Shown piece by piece: positions 8,911 to 17,300 of a stretch of DNA of 44,124 nt. The notes beneath the pieces are model-generated. The model was not told the DNA's origin and searched no databases. It was given only the letters and a program-made list of their open reading frames with translations. Numbering within the stretch: the stretch's first letter is position 1; the number at the start of each line of letters is the position of its first letter. The DNA lies in NCBI GenBank assembly GCA_003602575.1, contig QQRY01000024.1, positions 1 through 44,124 of the forward strand, in the 5' to 3' direction. Source of the stretch: Candidatus Poseidoniales archaeon (GTDB taxonomy: Archaea; Thermoplasmatota; Poseidoniia; Poseidoniales; Poseidoniaceae). A program made the position numbers and the translations under genes.

Positions 8911-9067
8911 TTTATCAACTCTTTAGTAGTTCGATACGAGCGAAAAGCACTTCCCTTTTTACACTTGGTACTTTTAGAACAAGCATTTTTTAATAGAGCT
9001 GACGACAATAATCTTGAAATTTCGGCTAATTTTCAAACCATTAATAAACCGATATTTCTAGTTACAT

Positions 9068-9089
9068 TAGGTGTAATGTTTAACACCTA
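9068..9089. promoter_or_regulatory. Inverted repeat in the promoter of the CD36-like gene
   Basis: TAGGTGT and ACACCTA form exact 7-bp arms around an 8-bp spacer, ending 19 bp before the ATG at 9109. The position in the divergent HxlR/CD36-like intergenic region fits an operator for a dimeric winged-helix protein. Confidence 0.5.
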
Positions 9090-9108
9090 GATGCTATGAC
9101 CGGAACTG

Positions 9109-11769
9109 ATGAGTATGTTAAACAACAGTAAGATGATGCTTGGCGCTGCTTTAGCGCTATTAGTTTTGAGTGCCCCTTTGTCGATGATGTCTACAGCAGG
9201 AGTTGAAGCAGCAGTTGAAGAGAATTTTGAAACCTTTACCAAGGATAATGCTTGTGCAAATGATGATTGTACTGAAGCAGAATCCGATTGGGCTAGTTCA
9301 ACATCCCAGCGTGATTATTACGCTTGGAATATAACCAATGTCGATGATGTAATGGCAACTAATGCCGCACCTATGTATCAGAAAGTAGGTCCTTTCACCT
9401 ATGATATCACTCATACAAGGACTATTGTTGACTATAACGAAAGTGCAGGTACAATGACTTACAATCAAGTCAAGTCATTCGAGTGCGCTGAAGATAGTGA
9501 AGTTTCTTGCGATACTCCAGTATCTCAACTAAACATTGCTTTTAGAGCACAAACAATTGGTGCAACTGGATTAGCAGTCAATGGAATTATGGAGGCTACT
9601 AAGGCTGGATTCGCAGTTGGAATGATGGGTCAAGACCTAAACACAACTCAAGCCGGTGTTGCTACAGCAGCGGACATTGCTGCAGATACTAGTTCTGATT
9701 CTGGTCAAGCATTTGGAACCAATGCTTACCTAACATGGGCAGCTATGAATCCAGTAGATGCGCTTACACTACCAGCAGCAGACTTTAGCCAAGGTATTGA
9801 AACCGCTCTTTCGGGTACTATGCATCCATTCGATGCTAACTTCAACATCTCCCTTCTTCAACCATTAGGTTCAGTCGCTTTCTTAGGACTTGGAGACCCA
9901 GAAGATGATTGGATTGCAGTAGCATCAGATCCATTGAATTCAACAACTATGCAACGTGCAACAACATATGGCTATGTCGCCCCAATGATGATCGACCATG
10001 ATGCCGACTCCGGAACACCAGATATCGTTGTAATGATGGATTTGGATGGTGATGGAACCGATGATGAGGTACCTGACTTTAATCAAACATTAGTAAGAGA
10101 CAAAGCACTTCATACAAAAGTAGGATTAATTTTCTCTGCACCTGCACTTCTAGGTGGGCACAGTGGTAACTCAGATGTTGACCCATCGGATAATGATGGC
10201 TCTGCAGATAGAATGGAGAACCTTCTGGGAGTTTCCTTTGATGGTGTAAATGTAACCAATCTACTTACAGCAGGTCATCTAACAGATAATCCAACTGGAT
10301 TAATCGCAACCAATGCAGCAGGAACCGGATTTGGAATTGCAACATTCCTAGGACTTGATGCTGGCACAGCAATGTCAACTTATGGATTGACTATGGAACA
10401 ATATGGTGCAACAGCAGGATGGGCTGCAGGATGGGTAACTTCAGTAACCTCAGTTCAATTGGGATTATTAGGCGGAATTGGGACAATGAATGCAGCACAA
10501 TTCGTTAACATCACCTTTGGTGGAGAAGATCCAATCAATGGTGGTTACTTGACCAACTCTCTAAACATGGGCGGACTTTGGGGTACAGCACTTACAGGTT
10601 CCTCAGGTGCTCCAGCAGTTGACTTAGACCCTGCTCTAGCAGGAAATATACTATACGGAGATTTAGGATTAACTACCAGTACGGGTGCAGGATTATTCCT
10701 CTATGGCGAACTATCAGGAATGACCCCTCCAATTGATTTCACAACCATGGGTCCTGGTACACCAATGACATGGAATACATCAACAATTTCGATGCTGTAC
10801 GGTGGAATTGATGCTAATACAATCGGTGCTCTAAGAACACTAATGATGGGACCAATCTTTGGTGATTTCGTTCCAGGATTCTTGCAAGATAGCTTTGGCT
10901 CAACGCCTTACTTAACTCAATCAGTTAGTTCTTGGCTATTTGGCTGGCATGACCCAGTCAGCGCTTTCCTAGCATCTGGAAACCCAATGGACATGTCTGT
11001 AGGATGGTCATCACTTGAAACCAATGAAACATACTATGGTTCTGATGAAATTGCTAACGGAGATGGAACTAATTACACAGTTTGTACTGGTGAATCCTCT
11101 TCTTGCGATTTGGGTGAAACACTTCTTGAAGACGGTTCTCCTGAATTACCATGGAGAAGCACAGAAATGATGATGGCTACATTCGGACTTGTAAGCGTAG
11201 AATACCTTAATGGAACCACAGGAGGATTCCTAACTGGTTCAGGAGACAAGGTTGATGTTTCAGGTTATGCAATTGCTGATATTACTTGCTCGGGAACTTC
11301 TGAAGTAAAGAATATCCCAGTCGATACTTGTTCTGCTTCAGTTGATCCACTAAACCGTTTGATTCAAGCAAAGCTACTAGGTGTTGGAGCAGGATTAGTT
11401 GCAGCAACTCCTTCAGCACTCCCTGTTTACTTAGGAAGCGATATTTCCATGAGTTCTGAGGAATTGTCTGGTTTGATTATTGCTGGAGAATCTACAACTA
11501 CATTCTACCTTGATACACGTGATGCAAGCCTAATGACAACAACACCAACAATGGATAATTTGACTAAAGTGTTTGAAATCAAGTCTTCATCAATGATTGA
11601 TGATGATGATGCTGAAGACATGGAAAGTGCAATTGTCCAGAACCAAAATGGTTTGAGTTATTGGACTAACTTCGATGTTCCAACAGATTATATCGCACTA
11701 CTATTGTACCTTGGTGCAGTTGCATGTCTAGTTCTTGCAGCTGTAGCAATGAACAAAGAAGAAGAGTGA
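9109..11769 (+). CDS. Large surface protein resembling the CD36/scavenger receptor B family
   Basis: 886 residues. An N-terminal hydrophobic segment (about 9-30) and a C-terminal helix (about 863-880, then NKEEE) bracket a large extracellular domain, the topology of CD36 proteins. Two stretches resemble that family: YYAWNITNVDDVM (about 68-80) with QKVGPFTYDI (about 88-97), compared with the WNVTNP...EVGPYVY start of CD36; and WLFGWHDPVSAFL (about 608-620) followed by an NETYY...NGDGTNY stretch, compared with the LLWGYRDP region and the NGKDN turn. Between them lies a long Ala/Gly/Thr-rich insert. Cys residues come in close pairs suitable for disulfides. The assignment comes from motif recall and needs a profile search. 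A glycosyltransferase gene follows on the same strand. Confidence 0.6.
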   Translation: MSMLNNSKMMLGAALALLVLSAPLSMMSTAGVEAAVEENFETFTKDNACANDDCTEAESDWASSTSQRDYYAWNITNVDDVMATNAAPMYQKVGPFTYDITHTRTIVDYNESAGTMTYNQVKSFECAEDSEVSCDTPVSQLNIAFRAQTIGATGLAVNGIMEATKAGFAVGMMGQDLNTTQAGVATAADIAADTSSDSGQAFGTNAYLTWAAMNPVDALTLPAADFSQGIETALSGTMHPFDANFNISLLQPLGSVAFLGLGDPEDDWIAVASDPLNSTTMQRATTYGYVAPMMIDHDADSGTPDIVVMMDLDGDGTDDEVPDFNQTLVRDKALHTKVGLIFSAPALLGGHSGNSDVDPSDNDGSADRMENLLGVSFDGVNVTNLLTAGHLTDNPTGLIATNAAGTGFGIATFLGLDAGTAMSTYGLTMEQYGATAGWAAGWVTSVTSVQLGLLGGIGTMNAAQFVNITFGGEDPINGGYLTNSLNMGGLWGTALTGSSGAPAVDLDPALAGNILYGDLGLTTSTGAGLFLYGELSGMTPPIDFTTMGPGTPMTWNTSTISMLYGGIDANTIGALRTLMMGPIFGDFVPGFLQDSFGSTPYLTQSVSSWLFGWHDPVSAFLASGNPMDMSVGWSSLETNETYYGSDEIANGDGTNYTVCTGESSSCDLGETLLEDGSPELPWRSTEMMMATFGLVSVEYLNGTTGGFLTGSGDKVDVSGYAIADITCSGTSEVKNIPVDTCSASVDPLNRLIQAKLLGVGAGLVAATPSALPVYLGSDISMSSEELSGLIIAGESTTTFYLDTRDASLMTTTPTMDNLTKVFEIKSSSMIDDDDAEDMESAIVQNQNGLSYWTNFDVPTDYIALLLYLGAVACLVLAAVAMNKEEE

Positions 11770-11822
11770 ATAACTGTTCAAAGCGACTCATCTTTCAATA
11801 GGTGAGAGCCCTTGGTCTAGCC

Positions 11823-13013
11823 ATGGCCAAGCGAGTGATGCTAGTTAGAGGAGGCATCCTTGGCCGTAATTCTGGCCTTGGTTCCGCCCATCATAATTTG
11901 GCAGATTTACTAGGTTCAGGTAGTGTTCCAGGGTGGGAAATAGATTCCGTAAGTGAGTATCAATTGCCAACTAAATCAGGACCTCTTCGACGACTGTGGA
12001 AACGTTGGTTTTCTCACCCTAGAGCGGTTGATAAAGCAATAAGAAAATCCTTTTCAAAAGGCTCATGTGACATTGTTCACATTACTGACCAAGAACAGGC
12101 ACATCTCGTTCCAAAGCGGTCTAAATTACCAGTTATAGTTACAGTCCACGATTTATTTCATTTATTCCCTACAAAGATGAATCTAGGTGGTCAAGAAATT
12201 GATATTGGTGAACAGAATCCTCCTAGTTATCGCCGTCGAGATATCAAGAAACTGAAAAGAGGTCTTTCACGTGCAGATTTACTTATTTGTGATTCTAAAG
12301 CAACTTTGAGAGATTGCCAAAAGCATTTTCCAAATGTTAAATCAATATGCGTGCCTCTAGGAATTGACGTATCGTCCTATTCACCAAAGAATCGAGATAT
12401 TAAGCTAGAAAAAGTCAATGATAGATGCAATCTATTGATTGTAGGTAGCAATGACCCAAGAAAGAGAATGGAATTTATTTGTAAAGCACTAGGTTCCATA
12501 GAATCATCAATATTGAATGAACTACAAATTCATCACGTCGGACAAGGAGAAAGTAGTTATGGACAACCAGCAATTATTGATTTAGCACTTCAAAATAAAG
12601 TCAATAATTGGTCTGGCCATGGGCCTTCGGTTAGTGAATCTAAATTAATGGAATTAAGAGACATAAGTGAGTGTCTTTTATTCCCTTCAGCAAGTGAAGG
12701 TTTTGGTTATCCTCCATTAGAAGCATTAGCCAGTGGTCTACCAGTTCTATGTGCTGATTTACCATCGCATAATGAATTGATGCCCGATGGGTATTGTTTA
12801 CCTGCTGAAGAGATAGCATCTTGGAAAGACTCCATTATTGAAATATATCAAGTTTGGAAAACTCGTAGTGGCAAGCCCCGAGAATTTCCTAGCGATTTGG
12901 TTGAGCATGCTAAAAAATTCGATAACTCAGTGTTTTCATCAAGGATGGCTGATGCCTATAATTCACTAGGATCAGATATCAACCTCTTCTCTTTTGGAAA
13001 AGTAGTAGAATGA
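11823..13013 (+). CDS. GT4-family glycosyltransferase
   Basis: GT-B-fold retaining glycosyltransferase (glycosyltransferase family 4/group 1). The C-terminal half has the nucleotide-sugar site: LLIVGSNDPRKRME, then LLFPSASEGFGYPPLEALASG with the E-x7-E motif, and LPVLCADLPSHNELM. The N-terminal acceptor domain contains GRNSGLGSAHHNLA and VTVHDLFHLFP. ATG 11823 (MAKRVMLVRG) fits the family start; the frame also allows a GTG at 11802. It lies 53 bp behind the CD36-like gene and may be co-transcribed, perhaps glycosylating surface proteins or lipids. Its stop directly abuts the stop of the convergent membrane protein. Confidence 0.85.
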   Translation: MAKRVMLVRGGILGRNSGLGSAHHNLADLLGSGSVPGWEIDSVSEYQLPTKSGPLRRLWKRWFSHPRAVDKAIRKSFSKGSCDIVHITDQEQAHLVPKRSKLPVIVTVHDLFHLFPTKMNLGGQEIDIGEQNPPSYRRRDIKKLKRGLSRADLLICDSKATLRDCQKHFPNVKSICVPLGIDVSSYSPKNRDIKLEKVNDRCNLLIVGSNDPRKRMEFICKALGSIESSILNELQIHHVGQGESSYGQPAIIDLALQNKVNNWSGHGPSVSESKLMELRDISECLLFPSASEGFGYPPLEALASGLPVLCADLPSHNELMPDGYCLPAEEIASWKDSIIEIYQVWKTRSGKPREFPSDLVEHAKKFDNSVFSSRMADAYNSLGSDINLFSFGKVVE

Positions 13014-13565
13014 TTACCATGGGAATTTGACATTCCACAATATACCATCAAGGAATATACATTGGATACTCAGCATAACTGAACCAAGTAGCATTGTTCC
13101 AGCCCCTTCAACCCCATCTTGATAGGCAGAGTAAGCAAGAAGACCAAACATTATGTTTCCAATTGATGCTAGAGTTAGAATTCCAATTACCAAAAATGGA
13201 GTCCAAGAATATTCATTATTCATATGAAATTGAGTGCTTTCAAGCCATAGCATTGATGGAATCATAAACACACAATAGGTTAGCAATAATCGATTGGCGC
13301 CTTTACCATCTGATTCGCCCCAAGGCCAGCGCAGGCCATCTATTACCGACGCATCAACGCTGTAAAGAATAGTCCACCAGTACATTAGGAATCCAATCGC
13401 AGCAATGAACATCCATGGTATGATGAATTTAGTCCAACTGAGTGGTATTCCACCCCAAAGTGCAGTAGCATCATCCGATTTTGAAACTCCGTAAACATAG
13501 GATAAAAGAACCAATATTCCAACAATTATTACAAATGTCCTGATGAACTGTCGTGTGATTTCCAT
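13014..13565 (-). CDS. Hypothetical multi-pass membrane protein
   Basis: 183 residues with about five predicted membrane helices (about 8-26, 46-66, 92-108, 122-142 and 155-172). Trp-rich loops (WPWGESDGKG, LWNVKFPW at the end). I do not recognise the family. It is convergent with the glycosyltransferase with no intergenic base, and divergent from the beta-oxidation fusion across 93 bp. Confidence 0.6.
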   Translation of the reverse strand: MEITRQFIRTFVIIVGILVLLSYVYGVSKSDDATALWGGIPLSWTKFIIPWMFIAAIGFLMYWWTILYSVDASVIDGLRWPWGESDGKGANRLLLTYCVFMIPSMLWLESTQFHMNNEYSWTPFLVIGILTLASIGNIMFGLLAYSAYQDGVEGAGTMLLGSVMLSIQCIFLDGILWNVKFPW

Positions 13566-13658
13566 ACACCTTCGTTATCTTTTTGATAGATAAAGCGTTG
13601 CTCGCTTCCGTGTGCAATTATCCGCATTATTCATGTGCATGTTTAATTTCGCCAGTTC

Positions 13659-15749
13659 ATGCAACCGATTCAAAGTGTAGCGATTGTCGGTGCTGGGAAT
13701 ATGGGTTCAGGTATTGCCCAAAAGTCAGCACAAGAAGAATTTGATGTCCAAATGGTGGATAGAGAGCAACAATGGGTCGATAGAGGGCAAGGGATTATTG
13801 CTGATTTTCTTTCTGAAGCGGTAGAAAGAAGAATTTTTTCTCCAAAACAGGTTGAAGATATTAAGAATCGTATTACTGGTGTTGTCGGTGTCGAAAACAC
13901 CGCTGAAAATACTGATTTAGTTATTGAAGCGGTATTCGAAGATTTTGACATAAAAACTGCAGTTTTTAACACCCTAGACAAAGTATGTGGGCCTAATACA
14001 ATACTTGCGTCTAATACTTCTTCTCTTTCAGTAAATGCTTTGGCAGAAGCTACAGGTAGAGCAGACCGTTTTGTTGGCCTTCATTTCTTTTATCATCCTG
14101 CTAAGAATCGTTTGATAGAAGTAATTCCTGCTAAGTCTTCTAGTCAAGAAACAATCGACAAAGTAGTACAATACTGTAAGATGCTAGGTAAAGTAGTAAT
14201 TGTTTGTGCAGATAGACCTGGATTTGTCGTCAATCGATTTTTTGTTCCATGGCTAAATGAAGCCTGCTTACTACTTCAAGAGGGCGTTGCTAGTGCTGCT
14301 CAAATTGATGCTGCAGCATGTAAGGCATTCCGAATTGGACTTGGTCCGTTTGGATTGATGAACCTCACAGGTCCGCCGATTGCTTTGCATTCTACAGATT
14401 ACCTTGCCGAACAATTGTCAACACCAAGGTATGATGGTGCACAGAACCTTCGAGATCTTATCGAAGCGAATGCTCACTGGGATGTATCAGGTGAACAAGA
14501 TTACAATCAAGAACAATATGAAATGATTTCGAATCGTTTATTTGGTGTTGTTTTTGGTGTCGCTACTCAAATCGTAGAGGAAGGAATCTGCTCTATGGAA
14601 GACGTGGACAGAGGGGCTAAAGTAGGTTTAAGATGGGCTAAAGGACCATTTGAATTGATGAATAAAATTGGAATAGAAAAATCTTATTCTATGGCTCAAA
14701 GTTATAGTGAACTCTGTGTCTTAGAAGATGGTACAAAATCTTGGGAGGTTCCAGAATTTTTCAAGAATCAAGCAGAATCTAAGACTCCTTGGAATTTCTC
14801 TTATGTAGATACAAGTATTTCACAAGGTATAGCAACTATCACTATCAACCGCCCAGAAGCGATGAATGCTCTTAATGAGACAGTAGTGGCACAACTTGGA
14901 GAAGCAGTCCAACAAGCTAATGAAGATGATTCAGTTCATACAGTTGTTATAGACGGTGCAGGGAAAGCATTTGTTGCAGGTGCGGACGTCAAATTCTTTG
15001 TAGATAAGATAAGAGCAGATTCTATCGATGACATTTATGAGTTTACGGCAAATGGTCACAAAGTACTCAATTCAATTGAAAATTCTAGTAAGACGACTAT
15101 TGCCTTGACTACTGGTTTAGCCCTAGGTGGCGGATTAGAATTAGCGTTAAGTTGTGATTACAGGATTGGTACTAGAAGAACGCAATTTAGATTCCCTGAA
15201 ACATCTATAGGAATTTATCCAGGCCTTGGAGGTTCACAAAGACCTGCTAAGATATGTGGTATTCCTGCAGCGCGTTGGGCGGTATTAGGTGGTAATTTTA
15301 TGAATGCACAAATGGCTTCAGATTTAGGATTGATTACCCACTTAGTCGAGGTCTCTGCAGTTGAGTCGTGTATTTCTGATTGCTCTAAGATTGGTAAACC
15401 TGAAAATAAGTATCCAGGTATTCCAGCGGAAGCAGATAGTCAGGTGGCAAAGTTTGCATCAGAATTCTATAGCGATTCAAATATCAAAACTCTACTTGAA
15501 GGGCAATGCCCTGAAGGTTTTGATAGTGAAGAAAAGACAGTATCAAGACAATTGAAGAATTTAAAGTTCACTGCGCCTATTGCACTTTCTATGGCTAGTG
15601 ATTTGATAGATGCTACAGCGACAAATTCACTGCAAGATGGTTTGGATCTTGAACTTTCCAAATTACATGATATATTTGCAACTAATGATGCGCTTGAAGG
15701 CCTTTCAGCACTAATTGAAGGACGCCGCCCAACCTACAATAATTCTTAA
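13659..15749 (+). CDS. Bifunctional 3-hydroxyacyl-CoA dehydrogenase / enoyl-CoA hydratase
   Basis: 696-residue fusion for two consecutive beta-oxidation steps: hydration of trans-2-enoyl-CoA and NAD-dependent oxidation of 3-hydroxyacyl-CoA. The order is dehydrogenase first, hydratase second, the reverse of bacterial FadB and usual for archaeal fusions. The NAD site is GAGNMGSGIA (11-20), with NTSSLSVNAL and the catalytic His region HFFYHPAKNRLIEVI at about 141-155, followed by two dehydrogenase C-terminal domains (about 190-350). The hydratase part (about 380-580) has AGKAFVAGADVKFF for the oxyanion hole, GLALGGGLELALSCDYR with one catalytic Glu and FPETSIGIYPGLGGSQR with the other. Both acids are present, so it should be active. 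It suggests fatty-acid degradation. Confidence 0.93.
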   Translation: MQPIQSVAIVGAGNMGSGIAQKSAQEEFDVQMVDREQQWVDRGQGIIADFLSEAVERRIFSPKQVEDIKNRITGVVGVENTAENTDLVIEAVFEDFDIKTAVFNTLDKVCGPNTILASNTSSLSVNALAEATGRADRFVGLHFFYHPAKNRLIEVIPAKSSSQETIDKVVQYCKMLGKVVIVCADRPGFVVNRFFVPWLNEACLLLQEGVASAAQIDAAACKAFRIGLGPFGLMNLTGPPIALHSTDYLAEQLSTPRYDGAQNLRDLIEANAHWDVSGEQDYNQEQYEMISNRLFGVVFGVATQIVEEGICSMEDVDRGAKVGLRWAKGPFELMNKIGIEKSYSMAQSYSELCVLEDGTKSWEVPEFFKNQAESKTPWNFSYVDTSISQGIATITINRPEAMNALNETVVAQLGEAVQQANEDDSVHTVVIDGAGKAFVAGADVKFFVDKIRADSIDDIYEFTANGHKVLNSIENSSKTTIALTTGLALGGGLELALSCDYRIGTRRTQFRFPETSIGIYPGLGGSQRPAKICGIPAARWAVLGGNFMNAQMASDLGLITHLVEVSAVESCISDCSKIGKPENKYPGIPAEADSQVAKFASEFYSDSNIKTLLEGQCPEGFDSEEKTVSRQLKNLKFTAPIALSMASDLIDATATNSLQDGLDLELSKLHDIFATNDALEGLSALIEGRRPTYNNS

Positions 15750-15989
15750 TCAGGCCCATTTTGTTTGCATTGAAATTATACTCTGGATTAGTTCCTCTAG
15801 GTTCAAGACTTCTTCACTTTCCTTAGCAAAAGCAATCCTACTAGTCACTGCTTCAACCAATTCCTTACTTGGCTTATCTTGAATAATATTAGATATGACC
15901 TGTTCTACAGTTTGTCCTTTGCCATGTAAGATTGCCATTCTTGCTTTAGCAAGTTCTTCTTCGTCTTTTGGTTCTCTTACGCCAGTCAT
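15750..15989 (-). CDS. Small helical protein of the E1-JAMM operon
   Basis: 79 residues, charged and predicted all-helical (EEELAKARMAILHGKGQTVE, KELVEAVTSRIAFAKES, NLEELIQSIISM). Its ATG overlaps the JAMM stop codon by 4 bp (ATGA), so translation is coupled. It does not look like a beta-grasp ubiquitin-like protein and has no C-terminal Gly-Gly; it ends in KWA. Its tight linkage with an E1-like and a JAMM protein suggests an adaptor, substrate or regulator, but the function is unknown. Confidence 0.7.
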   Translation of the reverse strand: MTGVREPKDEEELAKARMAILHGKGQTVEQVISNIIQDKPSKELVEAVTSRIAFAKESEEVLNLEELIQSIISMQTKWA

Positions 15990-16543
15990 GCCATTTCCCC
16001 CGTTACCATTTCCTTATCTAATTGATTATACCATTCTTGCCAACCTAAAACGCCCTCATCACTCCATTGACTTAGTGGCCCATTGTCATCTATACGTTCT
16101 GTAATATCGCTTAATTCATTGAAACTTGAGTTTAGCGCTTGCTTAATTCCAGGTGAACCAAGAACTAGTGCCTTTTCGATAATTGAGCATCCAAGTGCTA
16201 GGCTATTTGTGTCTGTAGAACTCCAGTAAGCCATGAATCCTGGATGTGTGTGCACCCATAGTTTGAATGGAGCCATAAATCCATGAGGTGCTTTTAGTAT
16301 CACTCTTCCTGGGTCACCCCAATCCAAAGAGACATTATCCTCGCTGTCTATTAGTACAGAAGTTTCTAATCCTGCTAATAGCGATAGCGAATACACTACA
16401 TCCCATCTGCCTAAAGAAGCACCCTTTCTTTGAACATTTAGGAGCAGAGGATTCTCTACATCTTTTTCTTTTGCCAAGTGGCAAATGTCAAACCATTCTT
16501 CTTTGCTAATCTCTAGTTGTTCAATATGTGGTATCTCTATCAT
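15986..16543 (-). CDS. JAMM/MPN-type zinc metalloprotease
   Basis: 185 residues. Residues 98-111, HTHPGFMAYWSSTD, fit the JAMM zinc motif H-x-H-x7-S-x2-D exactly, giving H98, H100 and D111 as zinc ligands with S108. An upstream Glu near E30 (VENPLLLN) could be the catalytic acid. JAMM proteins cleave isopeptide or ubiquitin-like C-terminal bonds, or process sulfur-carrier proteins. It lies between an E1/ThiF-like gene and a 79-residue protein with 4-bp start-stop overlaps on both sides, implying one polycistronic message and a joint role in activating and cleaving a small protein modifier (inference). Confidence 0.8.
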   Translation of the reverse strand: MIEIPHIEQLEISKEEWFDICHLAKEKDVENPLLLNVQRKGASLGRWDVVYSLSLLAGLETSVLIDSEDNVSLDWGDPGRVILKAPHGFMAPFKLWVHTHPGFMAYWSSTDTNSLALGCSIIEKALVLGSPGIKQALNSSFNELSDITERIDDNGPLSQWSDEGVLGWQEWYNQLDKEMVTGEMA

Positions 16544-17193
16544 TGTATCGCCTCTTTTTCATTTTTAATTTCTGGGAAACTTAGTTGTCCAAAGTTCATC
16601 GATCCCATCGCTTGAATTGGTGATGGACTGTTTCTGAGTTGTTGCAACGCCCATTGGGCCCCGTATGAAGCAGATATTGCAAAGCCGAATTCTAGATTAC
16701 CGAGATTTAAGGCACCTTCATGTTGACAACTCTTTGGTTCATGGTCAGGTGTCATATGAGCAACAAGTTCCTTTTGACTATCCGAAGATAGAACTACATA
16801 ACCATCTCCACCACACCTAAGGTCGATCCAAGGGATGTCAAGTGAATGAACTAATCTTCGAGGCTCAGGTCTGTCGACACAAATGATGACATAATCCGAG
16901 TTCTTTACTTGGTCTATGTCTCTAAAATTCTCACACGCAGCAATAACTGAAACAGAGTCGTCTTCAAGCGTGTACCTCGATGCTAAACATTCAACCTTTG
17001 CCTTGCCGATATCTGAACTTGTATACTTTTGATGACCCAAATTAGTATCTTCTACAATGTCGCCGTCCATGATAATTATTTCACATTCCACCCCTATTCT
17101 TCGAAGGGCTGGTATGAGTAAATCAACTGTTTGACTACCGATGCCCCCAGCTCCAATAATTGTCAATACTGGGCGCCTAATATCCATCGACAT
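16540..17193 (-). CDS. E1/ThiF/MoeB-like adenylyltransferase family protein
   Basis: 217 residues with the ThiF/E1 Rossmann fold: GAGGIGSQ (14-21), IIIMDGDIVEDTNLGHQKY (39-57), DIGKAKVE (61-68) and CVDRPEPRR (105-113). These match the ATP-binding elements of MoeB/ThiF. The NLxRQ arginine that contacts ATP in most E1 proteins is His here (H54). There is no CxxC zinc pair; C127 and C156 are the candidates for a catalytic Cys. The sequence style recalls ThiF proteins of PRTRC-type cassettes. The start (17193) is near-leaderless behind a TATA-like TTTAAAAGG at about 17215-17222. It heads a three-gene operon with the JAMM protease. Confidence 0.8.
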   Translation of the reverse strand: MSMDIRRPVLTIIGAGGIGSQTVDLLIPALRRIGVECEIIIMDGDIVEDTNLGHQKYTSSDIGKAKVECLASRYTLEDDSVSVIAACENFRDIDQVKNSDYVIICVDRPEPRRLVHSLDIPWIDLRCGGDGYVVLSSDSQKELVAHMTPDHEPKSCQHEGALNLGNLEFGFAISASYGAQWALQQLRNSPSPIQAMGSMNFGQLSFPEIKNEKEAIQ

Positions 17194-17300
17194 GCCATAT
17201 AATCAATTCAACACCTTTTAAACAATTAATCACCTTTATCTCATGATTTTCAATGATTATTTTCGCCGACATTTGAAAAGGAGAATGCCTACGCAGGTTC

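Noticed and set aside
8881-9090. 69-codon plus-strand frame in the HxlR/CD36-like gap
   Set aside because: It overlaps the HxlR start and the promoter repeat, has no homology I recognise, and composition is that of non-coding AT-rich DNA.
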